From: Nymphaea colorata
Taxonomy: Eukaryota > Streptophyta > Magnoliopsida > Nymphaeales > Nymphaeaceae
DNA: 64,000 bases
Assembly: GCF_008831285.2 (NCBI RefSeq)
Contig: NC_045144.1
Coordinates: 434,001-498,000 of the forward strand
Direction: 5' to 3'
Part shown: positions 33,501 to 45,539 of the stretch, piece after piece
Position numbering within the stretch: the stretch's first letter is position 1
Layout of the letters: the number at the start of each line of letters is the position of its first letter
Notes under the pieces: generated by a model
The model's database searches: none
What the model was told of the DNA's origin: nothing
The model's input: the letters and a program-made list of their open reading frames with translations, nothing else
Position numbers and translations under genes: made by a program

Positions 33501-35960
33501 TCAATGTCTTCTTCTTCTGCTTGAGATGGTATACACAATGTCTAAAGCTAGATCAACTATCTTATGTTGAAGATAGACCAATCAAAAGCATATGACAGGG
33601 TCAATTGGACTTTCTTACAAGCTGCCATCTTGCAATTAGGATTTCATCCTATTTGGACTTAAAAAGTAATGACAATAGTGAAAAATGATTTCTGTGCTCT
33701 TGGGATTAATGACCATCAAGGTGAACACTTTGGATCTTCTCATGGTCTGCAATAAGGATACCTTTATCTTCATTTTTATTCCTCATTGTCATGAAAATCT
33801 TTTCACATACCTTGCAAGCTACAATTCGAAGAAGAATGATTGAAGTACTGCATATTCGAAGAGGCATAGAAGGAGTTTTTTCTACAATATATGCTGATGA
33901 CGTCTTGCTTTTCTTAGCTTTCAAGAATGGCTTTCTTTATCTACAATTTTTTTTTTCTGTTTGAACTCCATGCTGGAATGATGATTAACCTTCAAAAATC
34001 AGCATTCTACTTTTTCAATATGGGCAAAGCAAGATTGCAAGTATTTGTAATCAGTTCAGTGAGAGCCTAGGACAGTTTCCTACTCGATATTTGGGTCTTA
34101 CTCCCAAGCCAACGAATTTGAGAATGTTGGTATGTTTCTTATTCATTTAAAAATATAGAGTAAACTTAGTTTATGAAAAAGCATGCTACTTTCCCATGCA
34201 GTAGGATCTACTTGATCAAATCAGTATTAGAAGCACTTCGTATTTACTGGATGTTGGTGTTCAAGTGCCCTCTTGGTGTCATTAAGAAAATGGAACAGAT
34301 TATGTGCAGTTTTTTATAGGAAGAGTCAGATGGAGGGGATAAGCCTCATTTAATTGCCTGGAATGTCTTGGCTTTTCCTAAATAGGAAGGTGGGCTCGGC
34401 ATTAGAAAACATAAAGAGGTCAATGAAGCTAATCGGTTGTTTCTAGGATGTACATTAATTTTTCACCAGGGCATTTGGGACTCATTATGCATGAAAAAAT
34501 ATTTGAATAGGAAAAGTACTTGGAATGTGGATATGGTTCCTAATATTTCTTCTCTTGGGCGGGATCTAAATCTGTTACTTGAAATGTGATGAATGGAGAG
34601 CTTGCTAAGTTCTACGGAGGATGTTTTTCTCAAGCAGATTCCATTGGATCTGCTTGGGAAGTAGAACCTTTCCTTCGTAATACAGCACCACATTGAGCTA
34701 AATCTATGGTGGCATGGGCAATGCATTGGAGATTGCCTTCAACTTAGGCTCATGCAAAGTGCAGATTTTCTTTGTTCTAAAGAAAATCTTAAACCTGCAA
34801 AGCTCAGGAGCCAAGTTTGGAATCATGTAAAATTAAAGGAATGGTAGTTACATGGCACTGTAGATTGTGAAATGCAAAAGCATTACCTAGAGCTAACTGG
34901 CTTGTGTTTGTTTGTAGTTATTAACGTCTACCTGCTGATGCCAAACTTCAACATGTAGGGTCTTCCATTGTTTCTGTGTTTAAGTTGTGTGGAGGGATTG
35001 TGAAGATTTATCTCACTTTCTTTTCACATATACTAATGCTATGAACATTTAGCAATACATCTATTCATGGTTTGGAGTTGATAAATTCCATACATCAGAC
35101 TTTTTCTCTGTCTGGAACTGGTGGTGGAGGAAGAGGTTCTCATGTAATGAATTCGGATGGTGTTGGCTTGCCTGCTTCAATATCACAATCTGGAAGCTAT
35201 GGTGTTTCAAAAATCAGGTGGTGCATAAAAAGGTGGTTAAGCTAGCTGAGATTGCTAAGAGGAAAGTTTGACACTCATGTTGTGAGGTATTCTATAAACA
35301 AGAATGAGGACAATATGTAAAACAGGCGATAAATATCTAGCTGCAAACCATAATTTTCAGTCATTTTTGGCATTGTCAGAGTAAAGATGAGTGGGGGCTG
35401 GAAGTGGTCACTAAATGTGTTGCAAATGTTTATGAAGTGGCTGGTTTACTATCGTTTAATGCCGCCCCAATCAGGAAAACCAGGTTGGTGGTACAAGGGT
35501 TTCTCTTCTCAAACATGATCAAAATTATGGACTCTGTTCTTGTAGAGATGATTCCTAAAGACTGTCATGTTACTATAATCACAAACTGTCATGCTCTTAG
35601 TTCTTGTGTCAAGGAACTAAGAGAGTGACTCTGGTTCATTGGTAGGCTCAATAGTGAGAAGGTATTCGTGGTTAAAGATCACTTCTCTTTGGAGGCTATG
35701 TCCTTTGGAAACTCCTTTGTCGTTGACAAAGTAAAAAAAAAACAAAAAACAAAAGAAAAGCCAACATTAATGATATTGATTCAGGTCACATTAATGAAAA
35801 GTGACCATCGACAGTTTGCTGAGTGAGCAAGAGAGTGTTGAAGCTTAGTTAGAGGCCAGTTCTTAATTGTGATTTTTCTGTTGATTTTTTTTTCTTTATA
35901 TTGTTTTTCATCATTAATGGAAGGAGAAACCCAGCCCGATTGCATCAGAATGGTTCTTCG
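30520..35960 (+). pseudogene. LINE copy 2, nearly full length but broken
   Basis: Layout on the plus strand: ORF1 with a DUF4283-like gag domain (30,857-31,126; IRLPKLPPYMRNCKVLAGVV); endonuclease start SWNVRGLGTL (about 31,853) and the DFN motif (about 32,262); reverse transcriptase from about 33,160 (SAPGLNGF), with GGFLKDRNIHQCL (33,475), a KAYDRVNW block (about 33,583-33,606) and Tyr-Ala-Asp-Asp-Val (YADD at 33,890-33,901). It ends with the zf-RVT region (LIAWNVLAFP, then GGLGIRKH, 34,350-34,410) and the 3' phrase ATTAATGGAAGGAG near 35,915. The enzyme would nick target DNA and copy its RNA in place. Frames are interrupted throughout. The 5' edge is estimated from where protease homology stops; the poly-A is not clear. 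Confidence 0.88.
33890..33901 (+). other. LINE reverse transcriptase catalytic motif YADD
   Basis: TAT GCT GAT GAC encodes Tyr-Ala-Asp-Asp, followed by Val-Leu-Leu-Phe, the metal-binding catalytic loop. It is intact although the surrounding frame is broken. The counterpart in LINE copy 1 is at 17,430-17,441 (minus). Confidence 0.85.
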
Positions 35961-36058
35961 TTCTTGAAAACGGTAATATTCAAAAAATATTGTTCTTAGG
36001 AAAATAAGGTTCCTAGTGATAAATATAATTATAAATACAGATAAATATATATTAAATA

Positions 36059-36096
<38 letters not shown>

Positions 36097-38286
36097 TTTT
36101 AATCTTCTGGATGTTGGACGACTAATAGATTTAAAATATGTCACTGACAAACCCAATTAAAAAAAGTGCCATAAATAGGCATTATTCGATACTGTTGCTA
36201 ATACAGCTGCATGCTTTAGTGACCGATCTTTATTTTTAGTAATAAGACAAGATCTAAGAAATGACAAATTTGAATATGTGTGTGTGTGTGGATTCAAATT
36301 TGACAGATGCTAGATACTGTCATATAGCTCAAAATAAAACATTATTTGCTAAAATATAGACACTATAGAGGTATTAGCAACGTTTTATGGTTTGTGGTAG
36401 TGTGTTTTTATAATAGTTTATCGTGATGCATCACCCAAAAATATTAATTAGCTGACAAGTAAGTTTTCAATGATGGCAAACCTTCTCACACAGAAGATCA
36501 GTGGGAACTTCGTAGCAAAAGTCCTCTATATATGCTGCCAAAACACTATGACTTGACTCTAAGGGTAGTCACTGGGCCAGGCACCAGATGGACAATTGAG
36601 ACCATTTGACCTACTCGCCAGATAAAAAAACTTGCTGGGATAGCTGGCCTGGGTCGGGTATTGGGGCTTGACTTGGCCCAAATACATAGCTTTATACTTT
36701 TTTTTCCACATTTTTTGGCATGATGTCAGTAGTCGACTCCCATACAAACTCTTGACATATTTCCAATGGTTTCCAAAAAATTAGAAAATGAAAGTGAAGA
36801 GTTTCAAATAAGGATAGATATCGGGTTGAGTACAAGATAAACATGAAGTTGATGGTCAGGCCCTGGCCCAATAAGTAAACAGAACAGGCTTGGACTGCCA
36901 ATAAAGGCTTTGGGTCAGCCCAAGCACAGCTTTGTCAAGCCTTATTCCAGCCTAATGCTATTCCAGATCCGGTTCACCCACATTCATTTAGGTGAGAGCC
37001 AGCTTTGACATCCCCAGGTTGGGTTAAACTGCAGATGCCCTCTTTGACCAACTCCAATGATGTCATTGATCGATTCTTCAACAATGCCAAACTGCAGTTG
37101 CTGGACTGTAGATGGTCCGTGTGGAACTGAAAGAAACCCATAATGACATCTGCATCTTTTAAAATGGGTGATTGGCGATGAATTGGCTAAATCATGGTTC
37201 ATTCCAAATCACTTGAATATAGATTGGCTGATTGCCTCAAGGCACATAGGGCAACTGGGCTGCAAGGCAGTTCATATCCAAGGAATTCAAGGATTGAATC
37301 TTGTGGCCGCTGTCACATTCTAGTGTGTTATTTCTCTTGTCTGCAAACCATGGCAAGAACAATATTCGAGTTGAATGAAGTACAGTACGTCCACCTTGGT
37401 GGTTTTACGAAGAAGAGAGTTTCTTCTAAGTAAAAATAAATAAATAAATAAATATTAGCCGATTTGTATAACATTTGGATCAACCCAAGCCAAGCCCCTA
37501 CAATTCAAATCGGCTGCTTCCAACCAACTTTTACAAGAGAAAAACAGAATGTGAGAATATGAAGAATTAAAGTACCATTAAGGCAGATTGATAAGTATCA
37601 CAATAGGCAACTCCTATTTATCAAGAATGATGCAGGAACATGTGGGCTTGTCTGGGAAATTGCCCACACAGGCACACAAAAATTACTAGTTTACTTGCTA
37701 AAGCTCCGTAGCTGTTTTGCTGCTTAGCATATGGCATCCCTCAACCACTGATTTTCTGAAGGGCCTGCCTGTCAGCACTGAATGTCCTGCTTCGCCACCG
37801 ACGAGTAACTGTGTTTTGCGTCGACCCATTCAAACTGCGAACCGATGAGGTTGGTTCTTTTCCTTTGGAAAAACTGTGGAGTCAATGGCTGCTAATCGTG
37901 TTTGACAAGTCCTGGATTTCTCAAAACGCAATCAGGGCAGGCCAGTCCAAGAAACTAGGCTCGATCCATCGACGTCCAGCCGTGCTCTTCAGATCGCCGG
38001 ACCCACCATGCAACTTCTTCTTGATTAATGTTTAATATTTATATGCTTCCTACTGAGGCGTTCTTCTAGGTCATGCATACAGACCTCACGTCGGCTAACA
38101 ACGCCGGATGCAATGGTTTAGGCTACTTGTCAAAGAAGGAAAATGTGACCCATGGATGCAATGGAAATCTGACACAAGAATATTCCATGCATGTCTCCCT
38201 CTCTAACAGCCCACATCGTCCGTTAATCTTTCCACCATCCTTAAGAGCTGTTTTAGAATAAAGAAACAAATCAGGCTAAATCGGGA

Positions 38287-38323
<37 letters not shown>

Positions 38324-39400
38324 GGGTGGTGACAGTTGCTCATGAAGACGCAGTGAGTGGAGAGCGTTCAGCTGAGTTTGGGTAGATTGAGTTGAGTGCC
38401 CGGTTAAGGGTACCCAAGTACATACCCAAGTGTAAGGGAACATTTTAGTAATTTTCAAAGGTATGTCCTTTATAGCTTTTTTTTTTTACTTCCACTTTTG
38501 TCTTCCAAATTTTTTTTTTCGGTGTGAATTCGGACTATTTTCATCATAACCAGCACACAAAATTTTTTTGCATTAGTATGACACATATAAAACCAGGATT
38601 GGAGTTCAGGTGGACATGGGACAACACAAACATATTTGTATTAATGTAACTGCCATAATGAAAGGAGAGTATCGGGCACAAGAAAAGGTATTATAGAAAA
38701 GACATATCTTCAAAGAGGAGGATATATATATATGAAAGATATTATGAAAGAGTTAAAAAGTCTAAAATAAACATCATTTTTTTAAAAAAATCGAAACTAC
38801 CCCAACCCCATCTTTTTTCTCTGTATATAAAAAAAAGAAACATTTTAAAAGAGTAGAAAAAAGTTATGAAAAGGTCAAAAAAGTCTAAAATAAACATTTC
38901 TTTATTAAAAAAATTGAACATATCAAAACCCCAGCTTTTTTCCACTGCATACTTTTGCGTTCGGATGTGCACACAACTCAATCTCATATCGGGGCTTCGG
39001 GTCTGCAGGCGGTGGAGAGAAGAAACTGCACTTTGGCCACCATCATTGTCATGGGATATCGCTTGTTGATTCCTCAATCGATGCAATGCTGTGGATGAGA
39101 TATCACTTTAAAAAATCTGGAATTGGATCTCGAATTGATGGACTAGCATTTGCTTATCCATCTATAGGAACAAGTTTTCTCAGACATCTGAGACTTAATT
39201 TCTTGCTTAGCTGGGCATCTAATATACTTATGATGACGTATGCGGAGGGCTACATATCTATACGATCCAATATATTGCATGCCTAAGGTTTTATTTGTAT
39301 AGGTTAAAAGTGAAAATGGAATGACCACACCTTCTTAGGCATGAAGTAACATAAAGCACCCATCTAAATAGATCTGTTTTCTCTTCTTCATGGTTCGTAG
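35961..39400 (-). repeat. Segmental repeat family X, copy X3 (reverse), right arm of the inverted duplication
   Basis: Read in reverse it matches X2 (12,160-15,540) and X1 (4,075-6,640). Anchors are 39,310 to 4,087, the GA tract 38,286-38,323 to the CT tract 5,052-5,066, and 37,220 to 6,300. It directly joins LINE copy 2 at about 35,960, as X2 joins LINE copy 1. A (TA) tract is at 36,062-36,093. 37,810-38,010 has a higher-GC phrase shared with 5,560-5,760 and 59,800-60,030. No gene is supported. Confidence 0.8.
38286..38323. repeat. (GA)n microsatellite within X3
   Basis: About 38 bp of GA repeat with one GG interruption. The orthologous tract in X4 is at 45,275-45,314, and in X1 it is CT at 5,052-5,066. 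Confidence 0.95.
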
Positions 39401-39889
39401 TTGTTATGTGTTCTGTTTTGTCACTTTCTGGTTTTCAATCTTTTTCATTGGAGGAAAGAGATCCAGGGAAATTGTGTATAGTCACTCACGCTCGGTTAGA
39501 ACTTCTGCTAAGCATCCCCCATTTTTTCTACCTATTATGGAAACTGTATGAGTGTCCCTGCTGCCAAATGACGCCTTAACGGTAGTGGAGCCGCATTGCG
39601 GATTTTGTAAGCAATTTCCGGTACCAGTCATTGATACTTCTTTTTTTTTAAAATTTTTTTTATATACCTTAAAGTTGAAAGTTAAACTAATACTGCCCCC
39701 CAGTCAGAAATTTGGCTTTGCACTACCTATTTAGGGTTCTATTTTTCTTCAGCTTGATTTCTAGCTGAAAACCATTTTGGTGATCGTTGGACTCTGCTTA
39801 GTTTGAAGGCGTGAAGCATAGACTCTCCATCCAACATGCACCAAGCTCCACAAGTTAGTGATGTACTCCGTATTTTGGTGATTGATTAT
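39401..39889. other. Spacer between X3 and a Y fragment, nothing recognised
   Basis: AT-rich with a T-run at 39,640-39,661. No domain or repeat partner was seen. Confidence 0.4.
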
Positions 39890-40815
39890 AACCTTGATTA
39901 GCTTATCTTGCAATCAAGTTGAGAAATTACCATGTTCTAAGTTTAAATTATATAGTTTTCCAGTACCTAACAAAAATTCTTGTATAATAATGTAATTGCT
40001 CTGCATGAACTTCCAGCAGCCACAGCTTGTGAAATCAAATAGGTTTTTTGCGTTCGAAAACTGTCGAGGGAGCCCCCCGTTCTATTCATGAGAGATCAAA
40101 TAGGTAATTAAATATACAAATCACTGAAATTAATCCACTTTCTATGTCACAATTTATAGGCACCAAGATTGGAACATTTTGCCAGGGGACTTACAGTGGC
40201 TGGTGACATTAGTAGTGATGTAACAAGTTCTTGCATCATTTACCGGGGATTGCATGCAACTTTTGTGTTTTCTGCACCCTTCTCCACAATCCAAGCAATT
40301 TTAAGTAATAGCATTTGAATATTCTTGTGTTGAAGAATTCCAATCACCATTTGATCAATAAGAGAGACATCTTAACGTATTCCTTAGGTAACCACAATAA
40401 GCGGTGAAAAGTAAGAAGGGAAGTATAGAAGCGAAGTGTGGGTTGCTGTGTACCATTGCCCCACATCAGTATTGTTGCGACGATGCTGGACCTAGTTGCT
40501 GTCACATCATAGTCCCACATCAAACCCAGGTCGGTGACTCACGTGCCCTTCAGCTAAAAATTCTTGGCTCCCCCACTAAAGAAGGGGTTGAGATCACAAG
40601 TTGGCGGGCTAGTGTGAAATTATTCATGTCATGAGGAATCAATTTTTTGAAAGATCATAGTAATTTTGCTTTGCTGGGCCATCCTACATCCTTTGATGGG
40701 ATATTCATATGATCCATATATTTTACAACGTTGACTGGAAAATAAACGAATGTCATCATACTTTAAACATGTTTAAGGGTAATTAAAATGGGTGATTAAC
40801 AATCGATTGGAGCGA
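39890..40815 (+). repeat. Partial family Y copy (Y-C)
   Basis: It follows copy A 25,150-26,000: the AACCTTGATTAGCTTATC opening, the LINE-tail insertion with target repeats TCAAATAGG (40,035-40,043) and TCAAATAGGTAATT (40,096-40,109), then CAAACCCAGGTCGGTGACTC (40,522). It is more diverged from A than B is, so it is an older copy. It lacks the 215-bp duplication found in A. Confidence 0.75.
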
Positions 40816-41700
40816 TCATTTCTGAATATTCAAGTGATTCAAAGATGAACCTCCACGGCTGGATGGTTATTTGTTTGCTTGTTGTCGATAAAAAACATCG
40901 CAAAAGATGCATTTGCAACGATCCATTGCTTGACCATGGTTTTCCATTATGGAATCCAACTTTTATGGCAGTTTTGAACAATACAAAATAACCATCGGAG
41001 CACATAAATAGCTGCCTAATTTAAACACACACACACACTCATATATATAAATATATATATATATATATTCCCACTAGCATTGATTTGTTTGATGCTTCTA
41101 GTATGTTTTCTATCTGGGAAGATGCCTAACCCAACAAATAACAAACATTATCTAAGTCTACAGATGACCTTGCTCAATTATATGTCTAAACTAGTCATGA
41201 TTCATTATTTATTTCTGACAATGAAATAAGTATATTTTATTTAGGGTTTACCATCACAGAGGTTGATTATGTTGAATTTCAATGAACCTGCAACTGTGGT
41301 ACACCTGATACAGAATTGGCTCTAGGGATAAAATACCCCTCTTGTTGAGCTGTAGGATGAAATACCCCTCTTGCTCACCCGGCACAAGGGAAGATCTCTA
41401 TAGAGTGTATTTATTTTTTAAATTGGTTCAGTCTTAACACAAAAAATATGGTCGATTGAATGCTAGTTGGGTCTGGCTCATGGCAAACATTGACCTAAGA
41501 AACACTGGATTTATGAGTCATTTGACCCAAATAATGAAAATGTTTAATTGATAACATATTTTTTCTGGTCTTATTAAGAAAGAAAATGATGGCTATTAAT
41601 TACCAGACCCTTCAAGATTTTATCATCTAGCTAGCCCTAGTCCAGCTTCATCCACATTTTCTTGTCATTTTGTGCCTTCCCAGTGCGCAAATCAAAATAA
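40816..41700 (-). repeat. Repeat family Z, reverse copy, with an adjoining shared block
   Basis: 41,080-41,700 is the reverse complement counterpart of about 20,950-21,560, including one unit of the exon-like acceptor repeat (41,650-41,700). 40,900-41,025 (AAAAGATGCATTTGCAACGA onward) recurs at 44,820-44,940 and 49,490-49,580 in the same orientation. A CA/TA tract is at 41,027-41,070. Confidence 0.7.
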
Positions 41701-41719
41701 AGTTCTTTCTTTCAATTCA

Positions 41720-42265
41720 AACAACTTAAATTATTTCTTTCTTTTCCTTTATGTAGTTTAAACAAACATAGTTTGAACAATTCTTTTTCTTTCTATTCAA
41801 ACATGCTTTTATAACAATTTGTTTCATTCTATTTTCTTTCCTCTCCTTTTCTTCCAAATCCTTTCTTTCCCTTTCCATTCTTTTCCTTTTATACTAATTT
41901 CTCTCCATCCAAACAGGTGCTATAATAGGTCAATGAAAAATTTATTTCACAATTGGGATTCTGTTGCCTAAAGCATCTCTAAGAGCCAGCACGTTTGAAA
42001 TGACCTTATATAAGAAGTTACATGGGGAAATAGGTTGCTACTGGTGTACACTTGTAGCTCCTTCTATCTTGAGATTCAGAACAATCAGAGTGTTGTTAAA
42101 CTTCTTCACCATTCATCTTATTCCCAAGAAAACTTCAACCATCTTGACTATGTAATGATTGGTTACTCCTCGGTACTGTTGAAAAAGGGACCTGAAGGAT
42201 CCACTATGTCCTGAAGCGCTCTCCACTTTCAAACTAAAGTTGCATACTTCAGTTCTTTTGCTAAA
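41720..42265 (-). pseudogene. LINE reverse transcriptase fragment, reverse copy
   Basis: Reverse counterpart of 19,080-19,520: the purine-rich tail (41,720-41,920) and then the RT N-terminal block (about 42,000-42,200) on the minus strand. Stops and frameshifts are present. The pair forms a second inverted repeat with a spacer of about 22 kb. Confidence 0.65.
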
Positions 42266-42279
42266 ACAGATCTTAGGAT

Positions 42280-43930
42280 TTGTCGGGCTCATTTCTCTTT
42301 TCCACTTGCCAGCACAGACTACTATTTAAAATAAGAACAAAACATGTAATTCCCTCTCTCTCTCTCTCTCTCTCTTGCTCTCTCCATGCAAGAGAAGTCA
42401 AAGGGCATGGAGCTGTTACTCTGTTTCTTTCTTCCACCACACATTCACTTTCAGTGGTAGACAAGTAAAAAAAGAGAGGAACGACCCCGTTGAATAGAAA
42501 CCGTTAATTTACATGATATGACATTGTTGATATTAAAGTTCCTGTCTTGGTGGGAAAGACACAGACTTAGAGGTGGAATAGAAAGGCTCAAACCAAAATA
42601 CTTATGTGAAGTTGGTAGATTGTGCTTCCCATGGCAATATGGTGGCTATCAAAGACAGGAATTATTAATACCATGGCAACATGAAAAATCCAAATCTGTT
42701 TCATCAGAAGCAATTGACAGTCTAATTTATATGATTCAACATGTGCTAAATATGAATCTTCAAGCAAAAGAACAAGTTTCCACAACTTTTTGTCCTTTTT
42801 TATGAAAGAAGTGTCTCACGTATATCACCGACTTCAACACAAAGCAGCATCACCACATAAGCATATAGAAAACACATATGCTAATGAAACCACATCTGAA
42901 AGACGCCTTGATCGACCAGCTTCCCTTCCCTATTTTAAAGCTATTCACAGTACCTACACCATGGTCCTCATGAATCTTCATGGTTGCCATCGTCACTAGC
43001 TAATGCTGGAAGGAATTCCATCTTTCTGTTTGCTCTCTCTCCTCCCCCTCTCTCTCTCCCCCTCTCTCTAGACGTGCATAAGAACTGAAAATGCGTGGAG
43101 CTATCACTTTGTTTCTTTCTTCGACCACACTTCGCTTTTAGTGGTCGAGAAGTCAAAAAAGAGGGAAACCACCCTGTTGAATAGAAACAAATAATTTACA
43201 TTGATAAGACTTTTCTCCATATTTTTTGTTATAAAAGAGACAGCACTGTCATTGAAAAATTATATATATATATATATATATATATTATGTGTGTGTATAA
43301 CTAATAATAGATAATGAAAATACATATCACTTTTTTCTCTTTATTTTTCTCCTAACTATCTATCAAGTTAGATTGGACAACAGACCAACTGACCTCGTAC
43401 AATATATATATGTAAACAGATAATGAAAATTCACACACACACACACTACTTCGATCACAAACAAAAACCAACAGACCTCTTACAATATATATATGTATAT
43501 GAATACACACACACACACACACACCCTACTTGGATCACAAACAAAAACCAACAGACCTCTTACATTATAAATATATATATACACACACACACACTATACT
43601 TCGATCACAAACAAAAACCAACAGACCTCTTATATTTGTGTTAAGAAGTGTTCTGAACAAAATATGAATCTCCTAATGTCTTCATTATAACACTAATTAA
43701 TCTAAACAATGTTTAAGTTCAAATTACTTTTATAAAAAAAGTATTTTTTCAACTTTTAAAATTTTGATGTTATAAGTGCCATTCCTTTTTTAATTATTAT
43801 GGTATATTAATAAAATAAAAAACAAGTAACTTAATGTATGTTTATAACCAAATATATTTTAAGATAGTGCTAAATTATAAAGAAAAGGAATTTTAATATG
43901 CCCGGCTTCTGTCCCTTACCTAAGTGGTAT
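42280..43930 (+). repeat. Partial family Y copy (Y-D)
   Basis: It matches copy A 24,230-24,930 and copy B 58,500-59,580, continuing beyond A's deletion point to the phrase CTTACCTAAGTGGTATG (43,915; B 59,588). A segment of about 190 bp at 42,340-42,530 is repeated at 43,030-43,210, with ATTTACAT near the end of both. Copies A and B have only the first. Longer frames here are CT-rich chance frames. Confidence 0.75.
43386..43640 (+). repeat. Minisatellite, about 70-84 bp units, three to four copies
   Basis: Each unit has a (TA) run, a (CA) run and TCACAAACAAAAACCAACAG, with units starting near 43,386, 43,470, 43,550 and 43,620. Copy B has a single unit (59,219-59,310). Unit length varies because the embedded dinucleotide runs vary. 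Confidence 0.9.
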
Positions 43931-44945
43931 GTCCATTCTTAGGGTTTGCAATAAGTGGTGGAAAACGAAATGAGCTTTAAGAAAGAAGACTTAATTGGGA
44001 ATGATCCAAATCTTCCACCAGAAAATACAAAACCATGTATGCCAACATCAAATACAGATGGCACATGGATCTACAACTTCAGTTTAAAGGAATTAGACAT
44101 TTTCCTCTTGTTGACAATCTAGCACAGCTTATGTTACAGAAATTTCCTAATAGCCATCGGTCAGCAAACTAACCAAAATATCTTGATTGCCACATTATTT
44201 TCTCCAGAAACCCCAATGGAGGATTTGGTGATGGATACGAAAAATATACATGGGCTCTACTACATCAACTAAATCGAAGACAAAAAAGGCCACCACCAAC
44301 AACAATCAAATTCTCTCGGGCCAACTAAATTGAAGACAAGCAAGGCCAGGAGAAAGACAACGAATGTATTATCGTTTCTTTGCTGTTCTTAATTTGTACT
44401 TTGCTGTTTTCTTGTCATCTATTTTACATTTTTTTTTCTTTTTACATGTGAAAATTGGTTTGAATCAACCTATTTGAATTGTACCAGTTCGTTCTTGGCC
44501 CGATATTTCATGATTTTATCATCTAGATAGCACTAGCTTTGATAGTCATACATGAAAAGACCTCAATACTTAGTCCGTTTCTTGTGAAGTTACATCATGT
44601 TTTGCATGTCTCCATTTATTTTGTAGCTCTTAAACAATTAATGACATCGACTTTTCTCTATATGCAACAGCTTTCTTAAACTCCAAATCTGTCAACCCTG
44701 AAAGGTCGCTTCTCTTCCCTATCAAGGTGTAGCTGGATGTCCCCAGCACGGGTTTTCCTTGAGTTCTCAAATGCAACAACCTAGCAACGTCTTCCAGGTG
44801 ATTGTCACCTTGAATCCATCAAAAGATGCATTTGCAATGATCAGTTGCTTGATCATGGTTTTAAATAATGGAATACAACTTTTACAGCAGTTTTTAATGA
44901 TACAAAATAACCATTCGAGCACAAAAATAGCTGCCCGATTTCAAT

Positions 44946-45007
<62 letters not shown>

Positions 45008-45059
45008 GCCACACACCTTAATTTGGTCTTCATGCCACACATCTTAATTAGGTCAATGA
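43931..45059. other. Unassigned stretch with short shared blocks
   Basis: 44,395-44,540 recurs at 48,725-48,870 (GAAAATTGGTTTGAATCAAC and nearby). 44,820-44,940 recurs at 40,900 and 49,490. A (CA)n-(TA)n tract spans 44,944-45,007. 43,940-44,350 shows no family that I recognise. Confidence 0.5.
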
Positions 45060-45495
45060 TGCATCACTCAGATGCTTTGAGGAGTTCTTCTAGGTGATGC
45101 ACAGAGACCTCATGCAGATGTGCACCTCTAACAACACTGGTTTAGGCTACTTGTCAAAGAAAGAAAAATCTGACAGAAGAATATTCCATGCGTGACCCTT
45201 TTGCAGTCCACATCTTCCGTTAATCTTTCCACCCTAAGAGATGTTCCAGAATAAAAAAACAAATCAGGCCAAATCAGAGAGAGCAAGAGAGAGAGAGAGA
45301 GAGAGAGAAAGAGGGTGATGACAGTTGCTCATGATGAGAGCAATGAGTAGAGAGTGTTCAGCTGAGTTCGGTTGGACATGGGCCAACACGAACAGATTTG
45401 CATTAATAAAACAGTTGTAGCGGAAAAGAGTGTCCCAAGAAGGTACTCTATATAGAGAAGATATATCTTGTAAGAAAAAGATGACTAAAATGATT

Positions 45496-45539
<44 letters not shown>

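Noticed and set aside
33706-33924. Minus-strand frame over LINE copy 2
   Set aside because: It is a shadow of the plus-strand reverse transcriptase region containing YADD.
42340-43210. TRIM (miniature LTR retrotransposon)
   Set aside because: Direct repeats are present, but no TG...CA ends, PBS or polypurine tract were found at the expected places.
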